A DNA stretch of 64,000 nt from contig NZ_CP115396.1 in assembly GCF_027625995.1 (NCBI RefSeq), forward strand, positions 4,216,501-4,280,500. The letters run 5' to 3'. The stretch's first letter is position 1; each line of letters opens with the position of its first letter. This document shows, piece after piece, positions 8,480 through 19,750 of the stretch. The notes beneath the pieces are model-generated. The model saw only the letters and a list, made by a program, of their open reading frames with translations, searched no databases and was not told the origin of the DNA. The stretch is from Hymenobacter yonginensis. Lineage in GTDB: Bacteria; Bacteroidota; Bacteroidia; Cytophagales; Hymenobacteraceae. Made by a program: the position numbers and the translations under genes.

Positions 8480-9796
8480 CTACCTTTCTCGGTCGGCCAT
8501 ATACTGGGCGTCGTCGTGCACTACTTGCAGCAGGTCGCGGTTCTGCTCGGTGGCTTTGCGGGCCATTTGCTCGGCCCAGTCAGGGCTGGCCAGAATCTGC
8601 TTTTCCAGCTTCTGGGTGCGCAGGCTATCCTTGGCAGTACGGGGTACATATAAGTTGAAAGCGTCGTCAATGAAGCCGAAGCCAAACTGGGGTAGGTTCT
8701 GTTCTGTAGCCAGTAAAATCACAATGTCGCGGCCTGCGTACTGCTCGCGCAGGTTGAGGTCGTGCACGGTGCGGCTTTCATTGGGCGTCTGTTCGGGCCA
8801 GAACGTGTACTGGTTGTAGCTCCAGAAACGGGCCTGTGGTGCAAGCAGCTTATCAAAGTAGGGATAGAAGCCATACAGGCTTTGAGCAAAACTGTCGCCG
8901 ATGATAAGCGCATTAAGCTGATGCTTGCCTTCAGCTGGCTGAAAAACCACTTCGGGGTAGTACAGTGGATACGGCGCCACGTTCCAGACCAGGTTTAGCA
9001 GGTTGCCCAAATCGTTGTCGGTGTGGCGCAGATCGGCTATTTGCGTGCGCACTACGCCGCCGCTGCGCTGGAAGTCCGGCAGGTCGTGGCCAGTGAGGGC
9101 TTCGGCCCGCCGGAATAGCGTATCAGCCAGTAGGCTTACTGCGAAGCCGCTCCAGTGCGTGCCAGTGCGTGGGAACAGCGGGTAGTCGACGGTGTCTTTC
9201 CAGCGCAGTAGCAGTTGGCCGGCATCCAGCACTGCAATACCCGACTCGGGCAGGCGCCGCGCCAGCACGTCGAGGTTGGAAGGGTGCACTGCCAGCACTT
9301 GCGCGCATGAGTCAGGCAGAAACTCCGGTACGATACGGGCCTTGCCGGGAGCCAGCACTACCAATAGCTGGGTGCCGTGGGCCCGCAGAGTGTCCTGCAC
9401 CCGCCGAAGCCGGCGGAGCCGAAACGCAATTTCGTCGTCGCCGAGAAAGTCGCGCCCGAGGTAAGAGTTGATGGTGGCAAACTGGTAAAGCTGCTCGTCG
9501 CGCCCAACGGCAATGGTGGTGTTGCGCAGCCGGCCCAGCAACGAGTAGTTCCACTGGTTGTAGATGCGGATCAGCCATTCGCGAAAACCCAGGCGCTCCT
9601 CCGTATACCGCTCGATGGCAGTCTGGTACGTGTTATCGAGCAGGGCTTCCTGGCTGAAGCCCGGGTAAGAGCTGCGCTCCTCAAACCCGCCCAGCGGTTG
9701 TAGCTGCACGAAGTGAAACTCGGCTTGCAGAGCTGGCAATAGCAACACCGCCAGCAGGCCGAAGAGTAGAAGTCGTTTCAAGAGCATATCCGGCAC
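8480..9796 (-). CDS. AlgJ/AlgX-like SGNH acetyltransferase-type protein, copy B
   Basis: 438 residues, N-terminal signal-anchor (about residues 5-24, LLKRLLLFGLLAVLLLP), remainder predicted periplasmic. It resembles the SGNH-like domain of alginate O-acetylation proteins AlgJ/AlgX: a His motif (TGTHWSGFA) and a Ser motif (IIGDSFAQS). In alginate enzymes the first motif is DxHW with a catalytic Asp; here that position is Gly. Last gene of a three-gene operon behind the MBOAT gene and a paralogue (9828-11150), 31 bp downstream. Likely role: transfer of acetyl groups to an exported polysaccharide. The polymer is unknown. An alternative start three codons in (ATG 9787) is equally plausible. Confidence 0.75.
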   Translation of the reverse strand: MPDMLLKRLLLFGLLAVLLLPALQAEFHFVQLQPLGGFEERSSYPGFSQEALLDNTYQTAIERYTEERLGFREWLIRIYNQWNYSLLGRLRNTTIAVGRDEQLYQFATINSYLGRDFLGDDEIAFRLRRLRRVQDTLRAHGTQLLVVLAPGKARIVPEFLPDSCAQVLAVHPSNLDVLARRLPESGIAVLDAGQLLLRWKDTVDYPLFPRTGTHWSGFAVSLLADTLFRRAEALTGHDLPDFQRSGGVVRTQIADLRHTDNDLGNLLNLVWNVAPYPLYYPEVVFQPAEGKHQLNALIIGDSFAQSLYGFYPYFDKLLAPQARFWSYNQYTFWPEQTPNESRTVHDLNLREQYAGRDIVILLATEQNLPQFGFGFIDDAFNLYVPRTAKDSLRTQKLEKQILASPDWAEQMARKATEQNRDLLQVVHDDAQYMADRER

Positions 9797-9827
9797 GCAA
9801 CGAACCCGCGGAAAGAAATAAACAGTG

Positions 9828-11150
9828 TCATGGTCGGATCTGCTCGTAGCGCTGAACGGCCCGCTCGTGTAGCAGCTCGTTGTAGTCGCGGTTGGTGGCG
9901 TTAGCTTCCTGCCACAGCGAATCCTGCAGCGCGGTGGACTGCTTCATTTTCTGCTCAATCTGATGGATCTGTGCTGTGTCGGCGGCAGTGAGCGGAAAGA
10001 AGATGTTGTAGGCGCTGGCACTGAACCCATTGTCGAAGGTGCCCAGGTTATGCTGGGTGAACATCACCAGAACCACACGCTGTTTCAGAAGCTCGGTTTT
10101 GCGGTCCAGTTCGCGCTCTACGGGCGGCCCGCCGGGCTGCGTAGGGTCGCCGGGGCCTACTGCACGGTTGTAGTACCAGAACTGAAATTTCTCGTTGAAC
10201 AGCTTGGGTAGGAACGGGTAAAATCCAATCAGGCCCCAGCCAAAGCTGTCGGCTATCAGCAGCAGGTTGGGCTTTTGCTGGCCGGCTTTGGGCTCGCTGA
10301 ATACGATGTTGGGGTAGGCCATCTGAAAGGGCTTCGGCCTTACCAGCAGATTCAGCGCGTCCGCCACATCGGCATCCGTGTCACGGGTGTTGTAGGTGAC
10401 CTCCCGGCCTTCGCCATGAAAGTCAGGCAGGTCAAGCTGGCCTTTATGCTCGATATAGCGAAACAGCGTATCGGCGGCGCGCGTGATTCCGTAGCCGCTC
10501 CAGTGGATGCCACCGCGCGGAAACAGCGGGTAGGCGGCGGTGTCTTTCCACTGCCGGAACACGTGTGCCAGGTCAATCAGGTTGACTCCTTTGATGCGCA
10601 TTTCCTGGGCGTAGGCCGTGTAGTTGCTGGTGCTGCGCGGCAGGTGTTTGAAACGGTCGGGAAACTGCGTGCTGTAGTAATTGGCTTTGTCCGGGACGAT
10701 GGCGAATACCAGCAGGATATTCTGCTTGGCCATCGTATCCTGCACGGCCTTGAACCGGCGCACATTGCGCACGATTTCCGCCTGGCCCTTGAAATCCTGC
10801 CCCAGATAGGCCCGGATGGCGGTTTCGTCCAGCAGAATGTTGTCGTCGCCGATGAGCACCTTGCTGGCCTTGCCTACGCTGAACAGCGAGTACGCCAGCT
10901 GATTGCGCAGCCGAATAAACAGCTCCCGGAAGCCAATTCGGTCTTCCACGTATTTCTCCAGCGCCGACTGATAACTGTTGTCGAGCAAGCCTTCGGTCGT
11001 GAAGTCAGGATGCGGGGCCTGCTCCGCGTAGCCATCCAGTTCTGCGGTTTTAAACCAGCCAAACTGCGCTTGTATGGCTGGTAGTATGAGCAGGAGCAGC
11101 AGCACACCTAGCAGCAGCTTTTTCAGCCGAGGGGACGAAGAAGCAGCCAC
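9828..11150 (-). CDS. AlgJ/AlgX-like SGNH acetyltransferase-type protein, copy A
   Basis: 440 residues, paralogue of the next gene (similar length, order of motifs and ends). Signal-anchor at residues ~10-28. The His motif is GGIHWSGYG and the Ser motif LLIADSFGWG, so Ser and His are kept and the usual Asp is Gly. The GTG start (11150) lies 3 bp after the stop codon of the MBOAT gene, which suggests translational coupling. Two AlgJ/AlgX-like proteins behind one MBOAT recall the AlgI-AlgJ-AlgX set of alginate producers, in which one protein hands acetyl groups to another. Whether both are active is not clear from sequence. Confidence 0.75.
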   Translation of the reverse strand: MAASSSPRLKKLLLGVLLLLLILPAIQAQFGWFKTAELDGYAEQAPHPDFTTEGLLDNSYQSALEKYVEDRIGFRELFIRLRNQLAYSLFSVGKASKVLIGDDNILLDETAIRAYLGQDFKGQAEIVRNVRRFKAVQDTMAKQNILLVFAIVPDKANYYSTQFPDRFKHLPRSTSNYTAYAQEMRIKGVNLIDLAHVFRQWKDTAAYPLFPRGGIHWSGYGITRAADTLFRYIEHKGQLDLPDFHGEGREVTYNTRDTDADVADALNLLVRPKPFQMAYPNIVFSEPKAGQQKPNLLLIADSFGWGLIGFYPFLPKLFNEKFQFWYYNRAVGPGDPTQPGGPPVERELDRKTELLKQRVVLVMFTQHNLGTFDNGFSASAYNIFFPLTAADTAQIHQIEQKMKQSTALQDSLWQEANATNRDYNELLHERAVQRYEQIRP

Positions 11151-11153
11151 AGC

Positions 11154-12575
11154 CTAAAACCGAAAGTAAATGAACGGATTGAACGAGCTGCCAAGGATGG
11201 CGCCTGCGCTCAGCACCAGCAGCACGGCCGTGGCCACGCTCAGGCCCACGGCCCGCGGCAGCGCCAGCCGCTCGCCCGCCAGCAGGCTCACTTCCCAGCG
11301 CTCCACCCGCGGCAGCGCCGCCATAAACGAGAAGCCCGCTGCCAGCGCCAGTATCGCCCAGAACTCGGTGGTGAAGTAGGGCAGCGGTGCCAGCCCGCCC
11401 CCGAACATGCGCTGCAGATACGCCAGCGCCGCGCCCAGGCTCTCGGCCCGAAACAGCACCCAGCCCACCACCGTCACCAGGAAAGTTGGCACCACGCTCA
11501 GCACGCCCAGCCGCTGCGAGACGCGCAGCAGAAACAGCCGGTCCAGCACCAGAAACAGGCCGTGGAAGGCGCCCCACACGATGAAGTTCCAGGCCGCCCC
11601 GTGCCAGAAGCCCGAGAGGATGAACACGGTCCACAGGTTCACATACAGCCGGCTCGCACTCACGCGGTTGCCGCCGAGCGGAATGTAGAGGTAGTCGCGC
11701 ATCCAGCGCCCCAGCGTGATGTGCCAGCGCTGCCAGAACTCGGTGATGGAGCGCGACACGTAGGGGTTGTTGAAGTTCTCGGGAAACTGGAAGCCCATGA
11801 TCCGGCCTAAGCCGATGGCCATGTCGGAGTAGCCGGAGAAGTCGAAATAGATCTGAAACGTGTAGGCCACGGCCCCCAGCCAGGCCAGCGGGGCCGAGAG
11901 CTCGGCCGGGGGCAAAGCGAAGAGGCGGTCGGCCTCGGCCCCGAGCACGTTGGCGATAAGCACTTTCTTGGCCAGGCCGACGCCGAAGCGGAACAGGCCG
12001 GCCAGCTTGTGGTCGACCGTGTCGAAGGCGCGACGGTCGGTGAGCTGGCCGGCAATTTCGTGGAAGCGCACGATGGGGCCGGCAATCATCTTAGGAAAGA
12101 GCATGATGTAGAGCAGGAAATCCCAGAACGAGCGCAGCGGGCGGTTGACGCCACGGTAGACGTCGATGGTGTAGGTGAGCTTCTCGAAGGTGAAGAAGGA
12201 GATGCCAATGGGCAGCACCACTTTCTGCCAGGTGAGGGTCGCGCCGCCGAGGGCAGAGTTGACGGCGCTGGCGTTTTCGAGGAAGAAGTTGGCGTACTTG
12301 AAGTAGAACAGCATGGCAACGTTGAGCACTATGCTGATGATGAGGTAAATGCGCTTGTGCCAGGGCACGGCGGCGCGGTCCATGAAGCGGATGAGCACGA
12401 AGTTGACGACCACCGAGGCCAGGAACAGGGCCAGGAAGGGCAGGCCACCCCAGGCGTAGAAGCCGAGGCTGGCGAGCAGGGCCACGGCGTTCTTGAGCCG
12501 GTGCGGAGCCAGGAAATAGAGCAGCAGGAAGCCCGGCAGAAAGTAAAACAGGAAGAGCGTACTGCTGAAAACCAT
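11154..12575 (-). CDS. MBOAT-family O-acyltransferase (AlgI-like)
   Basis: 473-residue polytopic membrane protein of the membrane-bound O-acyltransferase family, which moves acetyl groups across the inner membrane for polysaccharide O-acetylation. Family marks: PIGISFFTFEKLTYTIDVYR, the loop ITEFWQRWHITLGRWMRDYL, and the catalytic-His segment SGFWHGAAWNFIVWG. The start is placed at ATG 12575 (MVFSSTLFLFYFLPG), the usual AlgI-type start; a frame extending to 12731 would cross a terminator hairpin. First gene of the operon with the two AlgJ/AlgX-like genes downstream on the same strand. Confidence 0.92.
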   Translation of the reverse strand: MVFSSTLFLFYFLPGFLLLYFLAPHRLKNAVALLASLGFYAWGGLPFLALFLASVVVNFVLIRFMDRAAVPWHKRIYLIISIVLNVAMLFYFKYANFFLENASAVNSALGGATLTWQKVVLPIGISFFTFEKLTYTIDVYRGVNRPLRSFWDFLLYIMLFPKMIAGPIVRFHEIAGQLTDRRAFDTVDHKLAGLFRFGVGLAKKVLIANVLGAEADRLFALPPAELSAPLAWLGAVAYTFQIYFDFSGYSDMAIGLGRIMGFQFPENFNNPYVSRSITEFWQRWHITLGRWMRDYLYIPLGGNRVSASRLYVNLWTVFILSGFWHGAAWNFIVWGAFHGLFLVLDRLFLLRVSQRLGVLSVVPTFLVTVVGWVLFRAESLGAALAYLQRMFGGGLAPLPYFTTEFWAILALAAGFSFMAALPRVERWEVSLLAGERLALPRAVGLSVATAVLLVLSAGAILGSSFNPFIYFRF

Positions 12576-12637
12576 ACGGTGCGGCGTGAACAGGGAAAAG
12601 AGCGGCCGAAAATACAGTTTTACCGGATGCCGTAATC

Positions 12638-12674
12638 CAAAAAAAGCGCCGGCCCCATTGAGGTCGGCGCTTTT
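12638..12674 (-). terminator. Terminator after the 12700-13161 gene
   Basis: GCGCCGGCC pairs with GGTCGGCGC (one G-T step) with an A-run on the plus strand at 12639-12645, giving a T-tract for minus-strand transcription. It separates the secreted-protein gene from the MBOAT operon. Confidence 0.75.
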
Positions 12675-12699
12675 CGGTAGTGGTGGGTCGTAGGGGCCG

Positions 12700-13161
12700 C
12701 TAGTGCTTGCCCTTGCCGTGGCCTTTGCCATTCCCGTTGCCGGGGTGGCCGTAGCCGAGCTTCTTGGCCTGGCCGGGCGGCAGACCTTTGCCGTTTTCGA
12801 GGCGTTTCACCTGGCCGGGCGGCAGGCTGGCCGGATACTGCTGGCGGTGCCGTCCGATAAGTGTCCAGGGCTGACTTCCTACGTAGTTGATGACTACCGG
12901 GTGGAAGCTGCTGGGATTGTACCCACTGAGGCTGCGGACGCGGGTCCAGCGGCCTTCCCGCTGCACCACGTATTGCTGGTCGCGCAGGTCGTAGTAGCCG
13001 CCGTACTCGGGCACGTAGTAGTACTGCGTGCCGGCCGGCGCGGCCGGGCCCCAGCTGGGCGGGTTGATGTTGATATTAACCTGGGCCTGCGTGCTATGCG
13101 CAACACCTTGCAGCGAAAGAGCCAGTAGGCCCGATAGCGCAAGTTTAGGAAGGAAGTTCAT
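12700..13161 (-). CDS. Secreted protein, YYYxPE/FHPVVI family, copy 1
   Basis: 153 residues with a signal peptide (MNFLPKLALSGLLALSLQG, cleavage likely after the AQA region). The mature part has TQYYYVPEYGGYYDLRDQQY, then SSFHPVVINYVGSQPW and a basic tail of Gly, Lys and His (GNGKGHGKGKH). The same core order occurs in the neighbouring gene at 13242-13931, so the two are paralogues. I recognise no named family or catalytic residues. The aromatic/Pro motif recalls cell-surface proteins, but that is inference. The start at ATG 13161 gives a normal signal peptide. Confidence 0.75.
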   Translation of the reverse strand: MNFLPKLALSGLLALSLQGVAHSTQAQVNININPPSWGPAAPAGTQYYYVPEYGGYYDLRDQQYVVQREGRWTRVRSLSGYNPSSFHPVVINYVGSQPWTLIGRHRQQYPASLPPGQVKRLENGKGLPPGQAKKLGYGHPGNGNGKGHGKGKH

Positions 13162-13241
13162 GGGTAGGAGGGAAGCGGTGAAAAAAGGCAAACAGTTGAG
13201 GGTATGCCCTTAACGGAGGCAATAAGCGGCAGGTTGGAAAG

Positions 13242-13931
13242 CTAGAATACCCGGCCGCGGCTGCCCCGGCCGTTGCTGGGAGCCGGCTGGGCGGGCTGCT
13301 GTGGCTGGCCGTAGCTACCCCGGTTGTCTTGCTGGTTACGGTCGTCGCTGCGGGTGTTGCGGCCGTCCCGGTCGTTGTAGCCGTTGCGGTAGTCGTCGTT
13401 GCGGCGGCTGTAGTAACCTGCGGGGTTTTGCTGCGAGTATTGTGGCCGGCCGGCATGGTAACCGTTGTTGTAGTAGCCGTTGCCAGGATAGCCGTTGCGG
13501 TAGCCACCGTAAGGGTTGGCCACGTAGCCACGGCCGGGCCAGCGGCTGCCGTAGTAGCGGCCGGGGCGCACGCCCCACCGGTCGCAGTAGGCGCGGTGGT
13601 CGCGCAGGTAGCCCCAGGGCTGCCGGCCCACGTACTGAATCACCACAGGATGGAAGAAGCGCGGGTCGTAGCTGGCGTAGCGCTGGGGCAGCACCGGCGC
13701 GCTCACCCACGAGTTGTAGTACGGGTCGAAAAACAGGTAGGAGCGGCTGTAGAGGTCGTAGTAGCCGTCGATTTCCGGGATGTAGTAATACTGCACCTCG
13801 GGCCCCACGGCCGGCGCCCAGGCCGGAATGCCGGGGCCGTAGCCATATCCACCCTGCGCGCGGGCCGCTGGGCTGTGCAGCAACAGGCCCAGTCCCAACA
13901 GCACCAGGCCCGATTTCAGGAAGCGTTTCAT
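13242..13931 (-). CDS. Secreted protein, YYYxPE/FHPVVI family, copy 2, Gly/Asn/Arg/Tyr-rich
   Basis: 229 residues with a signal peptide (MKRFLKSGLVLLGLGLLLHS, cleavage after ARA). The core matches the preceding paralogue: VQYYYIPEIDGYYDLYSRSY, FFHPVVIQYVGRQPWGYLRD. The C-terminal ~100 residues are a low-complexity tail rich in Gly, Asn, Tyr, Arg and Gln, with NGY/GYR repeats, typical of flexible or adhesive segments. It lies 80 bp upstream of copy 1 on the same strand, so they may be co-transcribed. Function unknown. Confidence 0.75.
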   Translation of the reverse strand: MKRFLKSGLVLLGLGLLLHSPAARAQGGYGYGPGIPAWAPAVGPEVQYYYIPEIDGYYDLYSRSYLFFDPYYNSWVSAPVLPQRYASYDPRFFHPVVIQYVGRQPWGYLRDHRAYCDRWGVRPGRYYGSRWPGRGYVANPYGGYRNGYPGNGYYNNGYHAGRPQYSQQNPAGYYSRRNDDYRNGYNDRDGRNTRSDDRNQQDNRGSYGQPQQPAQPAPSNGRGSRGRVF

Positions 13932-14172
13932 AAAGCAGTGCAAAAAAGGAATGTGCCGGAGCTTACGCAAGAACAACGCCAAATCCGGCCGGGGCGCAAC
14001 GCCGCCGGCCGGCCGCCCCGGCAACAACTTTAGTGTGCGGCGGGACATTTCAGCAGCCCGCCGTGTTATACACCGTCTACCCCATTCCGACCGGGCGGCC
14101 CCTTTCCAGCCAATAGCGCTAAAACTGCTGGCAAATAAACTATTGAGGGTAGCCTGCCGGGCGTGTTTTACG

Positions 14173-14180
14173 TACTTTTG
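14173..14180 (+). promoter_or_regulatory. -7 box for uvrA
   Basis: TACTTTTG, matching TAnnTTTG, 25 bp before the uvrA ATG at 14205. There is no clear -33 match at the usual distance. It excludes the longer frame that begins at 14163, upstream of the box. Confidence 0.55.
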
Positions 14181-14204
14181 CAGAATTATTCGCTTCGCTG
14201 CTGC

Positions 14205-17333
<3,129 letters not shown>

Positions 17334-17350
17334 CTACTGCCTACTAAAGA

Positions 17351-17384
17351 AAACGGCCGGCTCCCGCTTGGGAGCCGGCCGTTT
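17351..17384. terminator. Bidirectional terminator between uvrA and the TMEM175-like gene
   Basis: AAACGGCCGGCTCCC and GGGAGCCGGCCGTTT form a perfect 15-bp stem around GCTT. It serves the convergent uvrA (plus) and TMEM175-like (minus) genes. Confidence 0.85.
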
Positions 17385-17391
17385 GGCGTTT

Positions 17392-18078
17392 TCAGGCGTG
17401 GTGTGGCCGTGGCGAGTGCGCGGCCTCGTAGGCCTGCATCAGCCGCCGGTAGCGGCGCTGATACAGCATAAACACCGGAAACAGCAGCAGCGGCAGCAGC
17501 CGCAACAGCGACGGATGTACCGCCGGCAGCAACGCTACTAGCGCCGAGAAGAGGAACACTGCCGGCGACAACAGCGGCCGCACGGGGTCGAGGTCGGGGT
17601 GCTGCTGCTCGTGAGGGGCTACCAGGTGGCTGGCGGGGTTGCGCAGGTAGCGCTGCAGCAGCGTCTGGAGCACGCCCGAAAGCATAATGTTGAGGGCGTA
17701 CAGCACCCACGGCGTACTCAGCATCCCGTATTCGCTCTGAAAGGCCGTGGTGAAGGGCATGAGCACGATGCTGAGCAGAAACAGCATGTTCAGCCACAGC
17801 AGCTTGGGCGTGGTGTGGCGCACAAACCGGAAAATGCGGTGGTGAGCCAGCCAGTACACCGCAATGATGAAGAAGCTCAGGAAGAACCCGATGAACTTGG
17901 CCGTCAGGTGCAGCAGCCCGCTCAGGGCCGCGTGTTCCGTGCGCTCGTGCAGTTCCGGCACCTTGATTTCGATGGCCAGCAGCGTAATGGCAATGGCAAA
18001 CACCGCGTCGGTGAACAGAATCACGCGTTCCAGCTGAAATGCGTCGCGGTTGTGCTGGGCCTTTTCGTTGCCGTCCAT
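17392..18078 (-). CDS. TMEM175-family (DUF1211) membrane protein, probable K+ channel
   Basis: 228 residues with about six hydrophobic segments. The first helix carries RVILFTDAVFAIAITLLAIE, the TMEM175 pore motif RxxxFSDAVFAIAITLL with Thr in place of the Ser. Bacterial TMEM175 proteins are tetrameric potassium-leak channels in the inner membrane. The N-terminal residues MDGNEKAQHNRDAFQLER are a normal short cytoplasmic lead. A related copy of the motif in a second repeat is not obvious, as is usual for bacterial forms. It ends close to the uvrA terminator. Confidence 0.88.
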   Translation of the reverse strand: MDGNEKAQHNRDAFQLERVILFTDAVFAIAITLLAIEIKVPELHERTEHAALSGLLHLTAKFIGFFLSFFIIAVYWLAHHRIFRFVRHTTPKLLWLNMLFLLSIVLMPFTTAFQSEYGMLSTPWVLYALNIMLSGVLQTLLQRYLRNPASHLVAPHEQQHPDLDPVRPLLSPAVFLFSALVALLPAVHPSLLRLLPLLLFPVFMLYQRRYRRLMQAYEAAHSPRPHHA

Positions 18079-18138
18079 GAAAGAGGGTAAAGGGAGGTGA
18101 AGAGCAGGCTAAAGTAGCAGATGCCTGTAGCAAATGCA

Positions 18139-18173
18139 CAAAAAAAGCTGCCGGCCCATTGGGTGGCAGCTTC
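18139..18173 (-). terminator. Terminator after the 18290-18493 lipoprotein gene
   Basis: AAGCTGCC (18145-18152) pairs with GGCAGCTT (18165-18172), with seven A on the plus strand before the stem, giving a T-run on the minus strand. Confidence 0.75.
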
Positions 18174-18289
18174 TGATGAGCAGATGCAGTAAGGTCCACT
18201 GTCGAAACATCTTCTGTTGCGTTTCGGCAGTATCGGCCGGGAACTGGGACCAGCCAAAGTAGTGGCTTGTGGCGCGTGTGGCGGAGGCC

Positions 18290-18493
18290 TTAGTTGGGGG
18301 CGGCAGCGGTGTCCGGGGCCGGGGCCGTGTCAGGCGGAGCAGTGTTCATGGATGGCTCCGAGGCTACGCCCATCGTGTCGGCGCCGGCCACCGATTCGCC
18401 CTTCACCATTTCATCGGCGTGGCGCTCATTGGAGCAGGCGGCGGCGGAGAGCAACACGGCAGCGGCGGCCATATTCAGCAGGATACGTTTCAT
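18290..18493 (-). CDS. Small lipoprotein, Ala/Pro/Thr-rich
   Basis: 67 residues. Lipoprotein signal MKRILLNMAAAAVLLSAAAC with lipobox SAAAC; the mature part is acidic and low-complexity (NTAPPDTAPAPDTAAAPN). Likely outer-membrane anchored. One of three similar tiny lipoproteins in the window (also 18685-18921 and 42212-42463), each with its own strong terminator. No known domain. The start at ATG 18493 gives the signal peptide directly. Confidence 0.7.
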   Translation of the reverse strand: MKRILLNMAAAAVLLSAAACSNERHADEMVKGESVAGADTMGVASEPSMNTAPPDTAPAPDTAAAPN

Positions 18494-18613
18494 GGGAAAG
18501 GGTTTTGGTTGGGAGCAGGCCAAGCCTGCCTTCCGGTGAAGAAAGTTGCAGTAGCTGTTTGCCGAAGGTAAACGACATGTTTTCAGGCGAGGTTGCTACT
18601 GCTCAGCTGGTTG

Positions 18614-18656
18614 AAAAACAAAGGCCCGGTCTGCCACAACGCAGAACCGGGCCTTC
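18614..18656 (-). terminator. Terminator after the 18685-18921 lipoprotein gene
   Basis: AAGGCCCGGT pairs with ACCGGGCCTT, extended by inner CTGC/GCAG pairing, with a T-rich end on the minus strand (plus-strand GAAAAACAAAGG). Confidence 0.75.
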
Positions 18657-18684
18657 GCAATAGCCTGACGGCCTACAGGCAAGC

Positions 18685-18921
18685 TTATGGCTTGGGCATG
18701 GTGGCCGAGTCGGCGGCCATGGCCGAATCAGCGTTAGCCGTTACGGTAGGTCCGGCATTATTGTCGATTACGGTGGCGTCGGCTTCAACACCCCCATTGG
18801 CAGCAGCCTCATCCATGTTCGATACGGCCTCGCCAGCGGTGCCGTCGGTACGTTTTTCGCCACAGCTGCTGAAGGACAGAGCGGCGGCTAACAGGGCAAA
18901 AGAAAAAAAGCGCGTTTTCAT
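18685..18921 (-). CDS. Small lipoprotein, Ala/Asp-rich
   Basis: 78 residues. Signal peptide MKTRFFSFALLAAALSFSSC with a lipid-attachment Cys at residue 20 (LSFSSC). The mature part is Ala/Asp/Asn/Thr-rich (ATVIDNNAGPTVTANADSAM) with no known domain. It starts 39 bp downstream of the DUF4142 gene on the same strand, so the two are probably co-transcribed. Confidence 0.7.
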   Translation of the reverse strand: MKTRFFSFALLAAALSFSSCGEKRTDGTAGEAVSNMDEAAANGGVEADATVIDNNAGPTVTANADSAMAADSATMPKP

Positions 18922-18960
18922 AAGCAGTTGACTTAGTTAGGAATACAAGGGAAAGGGAAT

Positions 18961-19536
18961 TTATTTAGGGAGCTGGTCGGCCATTTTCTCAGTGGCTTCC
19001 AGGTGGTTTTTGAGGGTTGGAAGATGGGAAGCGGCAAAGGTGCGGATGTCGCCGTCGTAGGCGTCGTCGCTCATGTCGTCGAAGTCGTCGATGCTGGCTT
19101 TATGCACTTCTTTCAGTAGCTCCACGTATTTGCGGTCGAAGGCCGGGCCGTTGAGGGCTGTCAGCTCGCCTACCTGCTTGGCTTGGTCGGCTCCCAGGCC
19201 TTTGGGCAGCACCAGGCCTTTGTTGTTGGCCAGCTGCGTGAGCGCGGCCTGCATCGTGCCATGCTGGCCGGCTATCGTCTGCGCCAGATATTTCACATCG
19301 GGCGAAGTGGCTTTGCGTTGGGCAATCTGGCTGATTTCCATGTCCAGCATCGAGCGGCTGGCGGCCGTCACCACAAACTCCGCGTCCTGCTTCTGCCGCT
19401 CGGTTACGTTGGCGTCGCCGATGCTTTTTTCGTTCTGGAAGATGACCTCCGCTACGGGGTCTTTCGTGCTTTCGGTGTTGCAGGCACTGAGCGCGAGCAG
19501 AACTGCCGCCGCACAGGGCGCAAAGGAAAAACGCAT
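18961..19536 (-). CDS. DUF4142 lipoprotein
   Basis: 191 residues. Lipoprotein signal MRFSFAPCAAAVLLALSAC, then a helical DUF4142 domain (ferritin-like four-helix arrangement in related structures): DAEFVVTAASRSMLDMEISQ, KYLAQTIAGQHGTMQAALTQ, FDRKYVELLKEVHKASIDDF, LKNHLEATEKMADQL. DUF4142 proteins are periplasmic or outer-membrane and common in Bacteroidota and Proteobacteria; their role is not established. The start at ATG 19536 is chosen over 19644 because it gives a proper lipoprotein signal. Followed by a small lipoprotein gene. Confidence 0.85.
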   Translation of the reverse strand: MRFSFAPCAAAVLLALSACNTESTKDPVAEVIFQNEKSIGDANVTERQKQDAEFVVTAASRSMLDMEISQIAQRKATSPDVKYLAQTIAGQHGTMQAALTQLANNKGLVLPKGLGADQAKQVGELTALNGPAFDRKYVELLKEVHKASIDDFDDMSDDAYDGDIRTFAASHLPTLKNHLEATEKMADQLPK

Positions 19537-19750
19537 ATTATCAGAGGATTGAAGGGCAGGACGGAAGTTTGCTAAGCTATACGGCCGGCTGCGTCCGTGG
19601 TTGGGAATGGGCCTGAATGAGGCTGCTGAAAAAAAGTTCCGCAATGCCGTTAAACTATATAGCGCGTTGTGCTTCCAAGCAACGAAACCCCGGGAATTTC
19701 ACCATACGCCAACGTCTTTACTTCGTCTTCTCCTCAAGCCCTTCGTTCCC

